Shown: piece by piece, positions 31,501 to 40,940 of the stretch | How positions within the stretch are numbered: the stretch's first letter is position 1 | How the letters are laid out: each line of letters opens with the position of its first letter | DNA from: Amphimedon queenslandica | Lineage: Eukaryota; Porifera; Demospongiae; Haplosclerida; Niphatidae | Direction: 5' to 3' | NCBI RefSeq assembly: GCF_000090795.2 | Contig: NW_003546417.1 | Location: 52,973 to 116,972, forward strand | DNA: 64,000 bases | The notes under the pieces: generated by a model | Database searches by the model: none | Told to the model about the DNA's origin: nothing | The model's input: only the letters and a program-made list of their open reading frames with translations | Made by a program: the position numbers and the translations under genes

Positions 31501-34048
31501 TAAAAGATTAATTGTTAAAGTAGAATTAATTAATTTTTTATTAATTATTTATTAATTGATTAATTTGATTGCCAGGCATGAGATGAGTGGTGATTTGCAT
31601 ATTGTGGACACTGTAATGTATCAATTTAACTTGACGCCAAACCTCACTCCTGATCAATTGGTTGGAAGATTAACTCCATATCTGTTTGGAGGTAAGGAAA
31701 TGGATTGAACTCTATAAAAATGACGAAACTTTAGCTGGTCCTTCCAGTTAGCTTGCTCAATCAGCTTCAGTCAATTTTTGATTTAAATCAGAAAGTAATT
31801 AACATTGAATTATTAGGAGGGTGGAATTTTGTAGCATAATATTATTACTCGACATTGTAGCCCACTTAGTTTGATAGAGTTGCTTTTTCGCACTTTCCTA
31901 AAGGATGTATAACTTGATGTTTTTGTTATTGTTTTTTTTTATTTAGTTAGTCGCAGTTTTGTACTCTCATTATGGAAGTTCCTTTCTATATTGAAAGTTC
32001 AACAGGAACATAACATTGCTGATGTATGTTGAATCAAAAACATACTTAAAGATATCTGGATTTTTGTCATTTTCTTGAGCTTCTACCTTAATTTTTCTTT
32101 CATCCTTTTTTTTCCCTTTCTATATCAGAAAACAGTAGAAGATTTATTACCACTACAAACTGAAGATGGCAAGCCTGTGACAAGCCTAGTCTCACAAATT
32201 AAAGTAACAAGAGATGGGCAGAGAAAAGAGAGAGAGAGAGAGGGGGGGAGAGAGAGAGAGCTAGGGGGAGAGAGAGAGAGAGAGAGAGAGGGAAGGAGGG
32301 AGGGAGGAAGAAAAAAGAATGATGCACACAATATTACAGTCAAACCTGTCTATTCCGGACACCTTGGGACCAAATAAAACTGTCCTTATTATAGAGGTGT
32401 CCTTATTTCAGAGGTTCATTAATACACATTTATATAGTATTGGGACTGATACTACCTGTCCTGATTATAGAGGTGTCCTTATTTTAGAGTGTCCACAATA
32501 GCAGGTTTCATTGTACTATCAATAACTGTCAATTTATTGTTTTAATTAATACATGTACTTATTTGTAGATGCTAGCCAGTGAAGTCTCTACTCTTCCATC
32601 CCTCCCTCTACCAATGAGCTCTGTCCTGTCTTCAGCAGAAGAGAAACGTGTCTTGTATGATTATGTGGTCGAGTTGGGGAAGGAACTCGTGGGAGACTCT
32701 AAAGATTATCTTCAGGACTCTGATTTATTTCGTGACGATGCTAAAATTCTTTTAGGTACATGTACATGTACACTGCTCATTGATGTAGCTACCAATTAAT
32801 TTCCGTTATGTACACTTGTTATACATGTACATGTACACCTCTGCATGTATTGATAGCATGTGAATGTTTATAAAGTTACTGATTTTCATTTTATGTATTT
32901 GTTTGTATTTAAGTTGTGACCTGGCAAGCTGTGTGTGGTAACAGCCATCTCATTATTGTTATAATTACTATCCATTCCCCTGGGGATTGCCCATTTCCTT
33001 CAGCTGGTTTCCTTTAGCTGTTATCAGTCATTCATGATTGACTGCAGATTATAAGTACAGTCTGTATAAAAAATAACAGACACTTAGTCTAGTATACCAA
33101 TGGCATTCCTTACTGTATAAAATAACCTCCACATGAAGGACACCTCTGTAGCTTTCTTGTCCCAAAGTGTCCGTTATATAAAGGCTCCTTGTATCAAGAG
33201 GGCACATGATGTTACTATGTTGTACAATGTACATGTATGTACATGACATGTATGTAATTGATAGCTCAATCAAGAGGGAGGAGAGACGAAGAAGGAAAGA
33301 GTCACTTGGCTCAGATTAAGGAGATGAGAGATGTCAAAAGAAGACGTGCCTCTTACAGGGCAAAGAACGTTCACATCACTCAGAAACCCATCAAGCAAGT
33401 GAGTGCTTTTTTCAAGCTTTTAATGTATTCATAAGTTCTTTTATTTTTGTAGGTTTTTCATGAAATTATTGCAGCCAGGACTGAAGAATTGAGAGAATTA
33501 TGGGAAGAGGCTCATGGAGTTGGTAATAAGAATAAAAATGAGAAAGGTGAGTCATCCCATTTATTATAACCTTTCTTTACCACCCCACCCTCCCTCTCTC
33601 TCCTCTCCCTCTTCCTTGATCTCTCTGCCCTATCTCCTTAGAAGATGATAAAGACATTCAAAGTGAGGATAGGAGATCTCCCTATTCAAGGAGCAGACAA
33701 CGTAGGATCAGCTCTCAATACAGATCACACGAGAGGGAGAGATCTAGATCCCGTGGTAGGAATAGAAATAATAGATCAAGATCACGAGACAGAAAAAGGA
33801 GGAAGCAGTCAAGGTCACGTGAGAGGAGATCAAGATCACGTCACAGATCAAGATCACATGAGAGGAGATCAAAATCACGCGAGAAGAGGTCAAGATCACG
33901 TGAGAAGAGATCAAGATCACGTCACAGAGAGCACTCACACAGATCAAGATCAAGATCAAAGGAGAGAGAAAAGAGTAAGCATCACGGCAAGTCCAAAAGT
34001 GAGCACAAAAGCTCTTCTCATAAACATAAACATAAACATAAAACATAA
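28558..34048 (+). CDS. SNRNP48: U11/U12 snRNP 48 kDa protein
   Basis: Minor-spliceosome protein that helps the U11/U12 di-snRNP recognise U12-type 5' splice sites. Twelve exons, 551 aa: 28558-28671, 28745-28861, 28907-28961, 31142-31301, 31349-31468, 31576-31691, 31947-32023, 32129-32203, 32569-32755, 33265-33398, 33453-33546, 33642-34048. The N terminus has the CHHC zinc finger (VPCTYNHHHYVPEES, then HLKRCPYN) that binds the 5' splice site. The centre includes LVPTGIHPVPLKAWLF, and RRASYRAKNVHIT is a strong family motif. The last exon is an Arg/Ser domain (SRSREKRSRSRH type) ending in (HK)n. The 2.2-kb third intron is a 177-bp satellite array. Convergent with the first RBR gene. Confidence 0.93.
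29070..31085 (+). repeat. 177-bp tandem satellite, about 12 copies
   Basis: The word GTTTGAG recurs at 29098, 29280, 29456, 29634, 29810, 29987, 30164, 30341, 30519, 30697, 30874 and 31039, a period of 176-178 bp apart from the outermost copies. Each unit has AGTTTGAGCCGATTCCGAGC, AATTCTGGAGTTATGAGCAC, GCATGGACTATAGCCCATGG (palindromic TATAGCCCATGG part) and TCTGATACATATTGATGTAC. It fills most of SNRNP48 intron 3. Short open frames inside it are repeat-derived. Confidence 0.95.
32223..32312 (+). repeat. GA-rich simple repeat
   Basis: AGAGAG/GGGAGG purine tract just inside SNRNP48 intron 8. Confidence 0.9.
32339..33200. repeat. Scattered copies of a GTCCTTATT/GGTGTCC repeat
   Basis: 32339-32515 has internal copies of GTCCTTATTATAGAGGTGTCC-like text plus CAGTCAAACCTGTCTA near its left end and AGCAGGTTTCATTG near its right. 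33055-33200 has the reverse-oriented words ACACCTCTGTAGC and GTGTCCGTTATATAAAGGCTCC. Both are intronic and appear related to the hairpin near 209-248. Confidence 0.5.
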
Positions 34049-34346
34049 GGACACAATGATTTTTAATCGTAGTACATGTGTAATATAATCCTCTGTTCTA
34101 TACTTACTAAAAATATGTATGTACATGTACATGTACAGGTATTTGTGTATATCCTACCATGGCTTGAATGGAGGAGTGCCTCAATGATGAATAGTTAATG
34201 TTAAATAAAGATAATTTTTTAGCAAATTTGAATCATGAATAGATACATACACATGCAGCACTAATACACAAATTACAGACAAGGATAAGTGATAAAGAGA
34301 GGAAGAGGAGGAAAGAAGTCAATCACACGAGAAGTTTTTAAAGTTT
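34049..34346. other. Convergent 3' ends of SNRNP48 and RBR gene 1
   Basis: 298 bp. An AATAAAG at about 34203 could serve SNRNP48. A GTACATGTACATGTAC palindrome lies near 34120. No coding potential seen. Confidence 0.55.
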
Positions 34347-35729
34347 TTAGTGTCTCCTCTTTCTTCTGTTTGCCTCTCTCTTGAATTTTATGAGATTATA
34401 TAGCTTGAATGCTCCATAAATCGGTAAAACTATTGCTCCACCAATCACCAGAAGAGCACATGCCCCCACGAAAAGTATCGGCATTCCAGCAAGGTAGGAT
34501 ATCTTTGCTCCAAGATACCCGCCTCTGACAAGTTTCCTTAAAACGGGATCATTGGGATGATAATTATTGGGGCATCCCCATACGTTGAGGGCAGAGTCGT
34601 GATCTATGATACCCAGTTCCAGGTACCTGTCTCCACAGTAATAGCAGAACTCAGTCTCACAGCGATTGCATGTCATGTGGTTACAGCCCGAGGAGCGTTG
34701 GATATACACAAAACAAGTTGGACATTTCTGGCAGTTTGCTACGCCACGGGAGCTACGTCCTTTGGTCCACTGCTTAAACTGCTTGTTGCCTTTTTGAAAT
34801 TTTTTACAAGTAATGTCCTTATGCCATGGTGCGTGGCATTTAAAGCACCACTCGTGATTGCAACTGATGCATTTTATTTTGAGGTCGGCCTCCTTGGCTC
34901 TTCTTGGTAGACTGTGCTCTGTTATCTCGCAGCAATTAGGGCACGTCTTCTTCTTTCCGTCGTTTTCAATGTCTACGACGAAACGGTAAAACTTTTCTTT
35001 GGTGTCAGGGTCAGAGTGCTCTAGTATGTAGTCCTTGTTGAACGGCTTCCCACATTCAGGGTGAGGGCAAGTGATAGATATTCTGCCTTCGTCGACGCTT
35101 GATTTGACCAGAGTTTGTATGCAGTCCTTGCATACCAGCCTCTTGCAGCAGGGGAGCTTCTTGTGAGAGGAGACCCGGATGATCTGAGGGTTCCAATCCC
35201 ACTCCGTCCACTCTTCCTCGGATATGATTATCTCTGGATCAAAGCACACTATGCAGATATTGTCTTCCTTTATCTCGGGCTCACCTAATTCCCGAGTACG
35301 ATGCCCTAATCCTAGCGGATCGTGGAGAGATGGCATGCTGTCGTAGAGACTGAGACCGAGGTAAGCCTGTTCGTGTGCAGATAAAGGCAGGCCTCTAACT
35401 GTCTCGGGGCTTTCTGATCTTAGATCCTCAATGATTTTGGTCCATTTGTCTGGAATTGGAGGTGCTGGAGGTATCACCCCGGCTGCTACTTCTGTCTCTT
35501 CGTCTTCTTTAATGGACGAGCGGCGAGAGTTGCTGTTCCTGCTGCTGCTGCTACTAGCGTTGCCACACTCTGATGTTAGCTCGTCGTCAGTGAGTCCATC
35601 GAACGGTAGGCAGCTAGCAATTTCAGACCAGTGGCCAGAGTCTCTGTCTGAAGCCACCTCTCCTTTTAGCCCCTTCTCCAGCGGAGAAGCTGGCTCCAAC
35701 TCTACTTGAGCTACAACTACTAAGGCCAT
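34347..35729 (-). CDS. Membrane-anchored RBR E3 ubiquitin ligase 1 (RNF217-like)
   Basis: Single exon, 460 aa. RBR ligases take ubiquitin from E2 onto a RING2 cysteine before passing it to a substrate. RING1 begins at CIVCFD (about residue 180), continues LPCCKRLVCKDC and CPHPECGKPF. The IBR has CPNCCEI, CISCNHEWCFKCHAPWH. RING2 has CPTCFVYIQRSSGCNHMTC, with the catalytic Cys in SSGC, then CETEFCYYCG. A long hydrophobic segment after RING2 (MPILFVGACALLVIGGAIVL) anchors the protein, followed by a short basic tail. The N-terminal 170 residues are acidic and Ser-rich. It is the first of three tandem paralogues, all on this strand and all intronless. It has a TATA-like box about 65 bp upstream. 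Confidence 0.9.
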   Translation of the reverse strand: MALVVVAQVELEPASPLEKGLKGEVASDRDSGHWSEIASCLPFDGLTDDELTSECGNASSSSSRNSNSRRSSIKEDEETEVAAGVIPPAPPIPDKWTKIIEDLRSESPETVRGLPLSAHEQAYLGLSLYDSMPSLHDPLGLGHRTRELGEPEIKEDNICIVCFDPEIIISEEEWTEWDWNPQIIRVSSHKKLPCCKRLVCKDCIQTLVKSSVDEGRISITCPHPECGKPFNKDYILEHSDPDTKEKFYRFVVDIENDGKKKTCPNCCEITEHSLPRRAKEADLKIKCISCNHEWCFKCHAPWHKDITCKKFQKGNKQFKQWTKGRSSRGVANCQKCPTCFVYIQRSSGCNHMTCNRCETEFCYYCGDRYLELGIIDHDSALNVWGCPNNYHPNDPVLRKLVRGGYLGAKISYLAGMPILFVGACALLVIGGAIVLPIYGAFKLYNLIKFKREANRRKRRH

Positions 35730-35787
35730 TATGTTGATGTGTCTTTGAATTTACTTTACTGATAACCTTCAAGCTCTCAGCTGTTTC

Positions 35788-35801
35788 CTTTTTATATGAA
35801 G
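35788..35801 (-). promoter_or_regulatory. TATA-like box of RBR gene 1
   Basis: On the minus strand TTCATATAAAAAG lies about 65 bp upstream of the ATG at 35729, a position compatible with a core promoter and short 5' UTR. Confidence 0.5.
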
Positions 35802-36507
35802 GAAATTCTATTTTTAGAAGAGATATAAAAATAGTAAGTTTACTATGACGTATTCCATTATTCATAGCTGTTATTATAATAATTTCCTTTTAAAACGTCA
35901 TTTGTGTACACATAGCCCTGATAGCATATCCAAATATGAAAACATGATAGGTTCACTGAGTCAGACAACAAATCTATTAATAGTAACTCTTGAACTATAC
36001 CTGTAACCTCATGCAGGAACATGTTGATATGCTACTAGTAGTCTATCTAAATAGTACATTAATATGATATGCTGATATCAAGAGTACATATATAATATTC
36101 ATCTATACTACTAGTATCTATATTTTTATTGTCATTATGCTTATGTAAGTAGACAAATAATGATATCAATCTTATGTACATTAAACTTGCTAGTATTTGT
36201 TGAAATTGCTATAGGTATGTAACCAAAGCTAGGTTTACAATGTACGCGGCTTTACCTGTGATTGCATGCAGCAATAAGACCAAACTAGGATTGGTCTTAT
36301 GTTGCGTTAAACATAATGGCGTCACAGTATATACTATAATCCTAGCTTAATATTGCTCTATTAGCTACTCATCATAAATTCATAATATATGATTTACAAT
36401 TGAGTATTTTTTTAAAAGATAAAATACAGCTTAAAACAATGATGATAATAATGATAATAATGATACACCATTGGCCACAAATACTAAAATAACACTATAC
36501 AAGTTTC
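35802..36507. other. Intergenic between RBR genes 1 and 2
   Basis: About 700 bp, AT-rich. Contains an imperfect inverted repeat around 36269-36306 (AATAAGACCAA / TTGGTCTTATG). No coding potential seen. Confidence 0.5.
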
Positions 36508-37695
36508 TCATCTTCTTCTGATGTAACGTTTGATTCCTTTGCATAGCTTGACAGTGCCAACCACTGGGAGTATCACTGCCCCTGCTACTATTATTATAGT
36601 ACAAGCTCCAACGAACAGGATTGGGTAACCAGTCAAAGCAGCTGCTTTCACAAATATATATCCTCCTCTTATGAAGCGTCTTCCGGCCGGCCTCTCGGGC
36701 AAGTAGTTGTACGAACAGCCATAGGGAGCTAGCCTTTGATAATGGTCTCCAAGAAATATAACAGATTTAAATTTTCCTCCACACTTGTAACAGAAGTTCG
36801 TGTGACATTGATTACAAATCATGGAATCGCATCCTGTTGACCTCTGAATGAATACTTTGCACTTTGGACACTTTTGACAATTGGGAGTGAACCCAGCCAT
36901 CCTATCTCGTGTCCACTTATGAAACTGCTGGTCTCCTTGATGATACGCCTTGCATGAGATACCCTCATGCCACGGAGAGTGACAACTGAAACACCATTGA
37001 AAGGAACATTTGTCGCACGTTATGTTATAATCCTCTGGTGTCGGTGGTTTTAATTTATATTCTGGAAGGTCGTTTCGCTCTGTTATAAGACAGCAGTTGG
37101 GACACGTCTTCTTTGTCGGGTCGTTCTCCTGGTTGACACGGAATTGCTCATATTTTGCTTTCGTCTCAGAGTCAGTGGCATATTGTAGGATGAAGTCTCT
37201 TGTGAGTGCTTTGTTGCAGTCTGAATTAGGGCAAGGCATGAAAGAACGACCCTCTCCAATGTTAGTTGCAATAATCTGGCGGACACAAGCCTTGCATACT
37301 TCAAATTGACAGCAAGGCATTTTCGGTGGATGGGACTTTTTGCATAAACAGATTGGGCACTGCATACAATCACATGTTGCCACATCATTGCTATCATAGT
37401 CCAGGCCAATAGGATCTTGAAATTCTGTAATAAAGTCTTCATGAGTGAGGCCTGAGCCCGGTAGTAATAACACAGTATTGACTTGGGGTAGTGGAGGAGG
37501 TGGAGGGGGAGTGGGGATTCTTGATATCACAACTGTCTCCAGCCCTGGACTGTCTTTGGGGTCATCATTATCCAGTGACCATTGCCCTGAGTCCCTGTCA
37601 TGACTATGATCATGATTGTATTCATCTAATTGTAAAACTTTATCTGGAACAGCTTCAGCAACCTCCAAAGTCTGAGGATACACTACAGCTGCCAT
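36508..37695 (-). CDS. Membrane-anchored RBR E3 ubiquitin ligase 2
   Basis: Single exon, 395 aa, start ATG at 37695 (MAAVVYPQTLEVAEA). RING1 CPICLCKKSHPPKMPCCQFE then CKAC and CPNSDCNKAL. IBR CPNCCLITERN, then [21 protein letters not shown]2 CPKCKVFIQRSTGCDSMIC with the catalytic Cys in STGC, then CHTNFCYKCG. A C-terminal membrane segment (YPILFVGACTIIIVAGAVIL) follows, with a basic tail RYIRRR. The N-terminal region is shorter than in paralogue 1. Closest to paralogue 3 (shared TPEDYNITC), so duplication was stepwise. TATA box at 37751. Confidence 0.9.
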   Translation of the reverse strand: MAAVVYPQTLEVAEAVPDKVLQLDEYNHDHSHDRDSGQWSLDNDDPKDSPGLETVVISRIPTPPPPPPLPQVNTVLLLPGSGLTHEDFITEFQDPIGLDYDSNDVATCDCMQCPICLCKKSHPPKMPCCQFEVCKACVRQIIATNIGEGRSFMPCPNSDCNKALTRDFILQYATDSETKAKYEQFRVNQENDPTKKTCPNCCLITERNDLPEYKLKPPTPEDYNITCDKCSFQWCFSCHSPWHEGISCKAYHQGDQQFHKWTRDRMAGFTPNCQKCPKCKVFIQRSTGCDSMICNQCHTNFCYKCGGKFKSVIFLGDHYQRLAPYGCSYNYLPERPAGRRFIRGGYIFVKAAALTGYPILFVGACTIIIVAGAVILPVVGTVKLCKGIKRYIRRR

Positions 37696-37750
37696 AGTAG
37701 CTTGTAAATAATTAAATTATAATGTTATAAGCATAATGAAAGCCAATTGA

Positions 37751-37762
37751 GCCTTTATATAG
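37751..37762 (-). promoter_or_regulatory. TATA box of RBR gene 2
   Basis: CTATATAAAGGC on the minus strand, about 60 bp upstream of the ATG at 37695. A good TATA match at a plausible distance. Confidence 0.55.
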
Positions 37763-37948
37763 ACTCACCAATTTCTATTTTTAGAAATGACATCACCTAT
37801 ATAAATAGTACAGTGGATGTCGTGGGTGTAATTATAATATTCATTAACACTTGTGTGGTTTAAAATGAATTTGTTTATATCAGCAATATAGATGTAATAA
37901 AATATAATTATATATATACAGATAGTAAAAGATGTCAGGTACACTAAA

Positions 37949-39076
37949 TCATTCAATCATTTCAAATAATTCTTTAATTTTTTTGTACAGCTTTACCAAT
38001 CCATCAATAGACAGCAACACTATTGCTACAACAGCAATTATAGCACAAAGTCCAACGAACAGGATTTGGTAACCAGTCAAGGAAGTTGCTTTCGCAAAGT
38101 AATACCTACATCCTTTTGCTGATATCTCAGGAATCATGTTAAATGGACAACCATTAGGAGGTAGCTTTTGGTAATGATCTCCAATATTTGGGAAATTGTC
38201 AAATTTTTCTCCACACAGGTAGCAGAAAGGTGTGTTGCACTGGCTGCATATAATGGTATTACAAAATCCTTCAGAAATCTGAATGAATACCTTGCATTGT
38301 GGACACTGCTGACAATTAGATGGTCGATCATCAGTCCATATACGAAACAGCTCATCACCTTGATGATACTCTTTGCATGAAAGGTCCTTGTGCCACGGAG
38401 AGTAACAGCTAAAGCACCATTGAAAGGAGCATTTTTCACATGTTATGTTATAATCCTCTGGTGTTGGTGGTTTTAATTTGTACTCCGGAAGATCGTCTCG
38501 CTCTGTTATGAAACAGCAATTTGGACATGTCTTCTTTGTGGGGTCATTCTCCTGATTGACACGGAATCTCTCGTACTTTGCTTTCATCTCACTGTCCTTT
38601 TTTCCAAAATATTCCTGGATGAAATCTCTTGGAAGTCCTTTGTTGCAATCCAAATTTGGGCAAGGCATAAAAGAACGACCCTCATCAATATTAGTTGCAA
38701 TAATCCAACGGATGCAAGTTCTACATATTTCAAACTCACAGCAAGGGAGTTCTCTGAGGAATTCCTTGTCGCATAAACAGATCGGACACTGGACAGGATA
38801 ATCATAGTCCTGACAATTGAAATTTTGATGAAATCCTGAAATAAACTCATCATTAGTGAGACCTGAGCCTGGTAATGCTAGCATGGTATTCTCTTTAGGC
38901 AGTGGAGGAGGAGTGGGGGTTGCTGTTGTGGTCTCCATAGTTGTGGGTTCACTGGTATCAAGTTCCTTATTTTCCAGGGACCATTGTTCTTCTGAGTCGT
39001 CTTGATCACTCTGCGAGGCCTTTTTCAGTGGAACATCAGCAACCTCTAGAGTCTGAGAACTTACTGCAACTGCCAT
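37949..39076 (-). CDS. Membrane-anchored RBR E3 ubiquitin ligase 3, divergent RING2
   Basis: Single exon, 375 aa, start at 39076 ([15 protein letters not shown]). RING1 [20 protein letters not shown] then CRTC and [45 protein letters not shown]2 reads [20 protein letters not shown]: one extra residue (Phe) precedes the presumed catalytic Cys, and the usual GC(N/D)xM context is lost. [10 protein letters not shown] is intact. A membrane segment follows ([20 protein letters not shown]). Same order as its neighbours. Activity may be altered. Divergent from PDCL3 with 103 bp between starts. Confidence 0.88.
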   Translation of the reverse strand: MAVAVSSQTLEVADVPLKKASQSDQDDSEEQWSLENKELDTSEPTTMETTTATPTPPPLPKENTMLALPGSGLTNDEFISGFHQNFNCQDYDYPVQCPICLCDKEFLRELPCCEFEICRTCIRWIIATNIDEGRSFMPCPNLDCNKGLPRDFIQEYFGKKDSEMKAKYERFRVNQENDPTKKTCPNCCFITERDDLPEYKLKPPTPEDYNITCEKCSFQWCFSCYSPWHKDLSCKEYHQGDELFRIWTDDRPSNCQQCPQCKVFIQISEGFCNTIICSQCNTPFCYLCGEKFDNFPNIGDHYQKLPPNGCPFNMIPEISAKGCRYYFAKATSLTGYQILFVGLCAIIAVVAIVLLSIDGLVKLYKKIKELFEMIE

Positions 39077-39179
39077 AGCAGCAAGAAAGAGCTACAAACT
39101 TTTCAAGCTGAGGCAATGGTGTTGCAATAATTTTAAACACATGACGTCATTGTGGGTGTGTTCTAATAAAATAATAATC
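39077..39179. promoter_or_regulatory. Divergent promoter RBR gene 3 / PDCL3
   Basis: 103 bp between start codons, so the two genes probably share a promoter region. ATGACGTCAT at about 39140 is a perfect CRE/ATF-type palindrome and a good candidate control site. Confidence 0.55.
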
Positions 39180-40780
39180 ATGGAGAATCCCAATGCTGAT
39201 ACTGAGTGGAATGATATTCTCAGATCTAAAGGGATATTGCCTCCTAAAGAGAAAGGGATCACAGAGGATGCCGTGGTACAGGTATGAGAAAGCAAAACTC
39301 CCTGTTTTTGAGTCTTCGTTAGATAGTAGACGATGTAATTAACCAGAGGGTTGTGAGTGAAGGAGAAGGAGTGTCTTCAAAGCCAATAGAAGACATGACA
39401 CTCGATGAATTGGAGGAATTAGAAGATGATGCTGATGAGAGAATACTCCTGGAGTACAGGTCGGTTTAATAATGATAAAATAGCAGACAAGAGTATAAAA
39501 TTTTACTTCTTGAAATTTTGATTTATTTTGCTGTTAAAATTGTTCGTTTAGACAAAAGAGATTGGCAGAAATGACAGCTGTACAGCGGAGAGCTGTTTTT
39601 GGGTCAGTTATAGAGATAAGTGGTGTAGACTATGTGGACCAGGTCAACAAGGCTGGGGATGGAGTGTGGGTAGTACTTCACTTGTACAAACCTGGGTATC
39701 CTTAGTAAAGTTACCAAACACCCAATACTATATAGTACAGGGCATTTTGTCAAAAATGGCTAAAAGTTCATTTTTGTAGTTTTTCTGATTCATATACATG
39801 TTCTTATGTTGTGTAGAAAGTTTGAGCTGATTCTGATCAAATTTGGATTTTTTACGAATTTTTAAAGTTGCTCCAAAATCAGGAGAAAGTCCTTGTACTA
39901 TAGTACAGGGACTTTGGCTAAATTTCACCAAAAATCACTAAGAGAGAATTCTTCATTTTTATAATTTTTCCTGATACATATACATGTTCTTATGTCGTGT
40001 AGAAAGTTTGAGCTGATTCTGATCAAATTTGGATTTTTTACGAATTTTTAAAGTTGCTCCAAAATCAGGCAAAAGTCCCTGTACTATAGTACAGGGACTT
40101 TGGCCAAATTTCACCAAAAATGGATATGTAAGAATTCTCTATTTTCATAATGTTTTCTGATACATATACATGTTCTTAAGTTGTGTAGAAATTTTGAGCT
40201 GATTTCAATCAAATTTGGTTTTTTTACAAGATTTTAAAGTTGCTGCAAATTTGGGCTAAAAACCCTGTGTACAAAGACTGTGGCCAAATTTCATCGAAAT
40301 ACCTGTAGTATTTAAAAAAAGTTATTTTCACTTAATAATACAGTACAGTATTCCTTTATGCACACTAGTCAATCAGCATATGGTAAATTTAGCTGCCAGG
40401 TTCCCGGCGACAAAGTTTCTCAAGAGCGTGTCCACTACCTGCATACCCAACTATCCTGACAAAAACCTCCCGACAATTTTTGTATATTTTGAGGACGATC
40501 TCAAGGGTCAGATGATTGGACCATTTGAATTTGGTGGAATGAAGATCTCCCTTGAAGGTAGATCATAATGATGAAGACATAGATATAATTGTAACGTGAA
40601 TATAATGTAATTATTATTTTTTTCTTGATAGAGTTAGAATGGAAGTTATCAGAGATTGGTGCAGTGAAGACTGATATTGAAGAGAATCCTTGGAAGAAGA
40701 GAGAGATTGCCGATGTGATGAAAATGACTGTCAGGGGCAATTATAAAGACCCTGATGACTCTGATGAAGATGATGACTAG
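39180..40780 (+). CDS. PDCL3: Phosducin-like protein 3
   Basis: Thioredoxin-fold co-chaperone of the CCT chaperonin (actin and tubulin folding; also called VIAF). Five exons, 246 aa: 39180-39281, 39323-39459, 39552-39695, 40349-40557, 40632-40780. The N-terminal helical part has [20 protein letters not shown], typical of the family. The thioredoxin-like part reads [60 protein letters not shown], and [10 protein letters not shown]. The tail is acidic (DDSDEDDD). The IPLC segment is only recovered if the fourth exon starts at 40349, which defines the preceding intron as a likely U12 type. Its second exon follows a 41-bp intron. Confidence 0.95.
39696..40348 (+). other. Probable U12-type (minor spliceosome) intron in PDCL3
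   Basis: The donor reads GTATCCTTAG immediately after CCTGG, matching the U12 5' consensus GTATCCTT exactly. TTCACTTAATAA lies 10-20 nt before the TACAG acceptor at 40348, where a U12 branch site (TTCCTTAAC-like) is expected. Both borders are fixed by coding continuity (KPG-IPLC). Most of the intron is satellite-unit repeat. Confidence 0.7.
39715..40300 (+). repeat. Satellite-unit block in PDCL3 intron
   Basis: Three tandem units, period about 187 bp (GTTTGAGCTGATT at about 39820 and 40006, and a diverged copy near 40193). Copies of the AGTCCCTGTACTATAGTACAGG palindrome are included. Confidence 0.85.
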
Positions 40781-40940
40781 CAGTTAATTTTTTATTTTTC
40801 ACTCTTATTAATAATTAATAATTAATTTTGGCAATAATAATTATTAGTGGCCCACGTGTGGTCACGTGCTCCCGAAGCATTTCCGCTCGCAAGCACACAC
40901 CCTGCAGGCCAAGTTGTGATTGCTGTGTGTTGTGTCGTAA

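Noticed and set aside
32204-32377. Continuation of the exon at 32129 into an Arg/Glu-rich peptide
   Set aside because: This is the GA microsatellite after a GT donor at 32204; the conserved SNRNP48 frame resumes at 32569.
33744-34046. Antisense open frame opposite the SNRNP48 last exon
   Set aside because: A mirror of the Arg/Ser repeats; low-complexity codons leave the other strand open.
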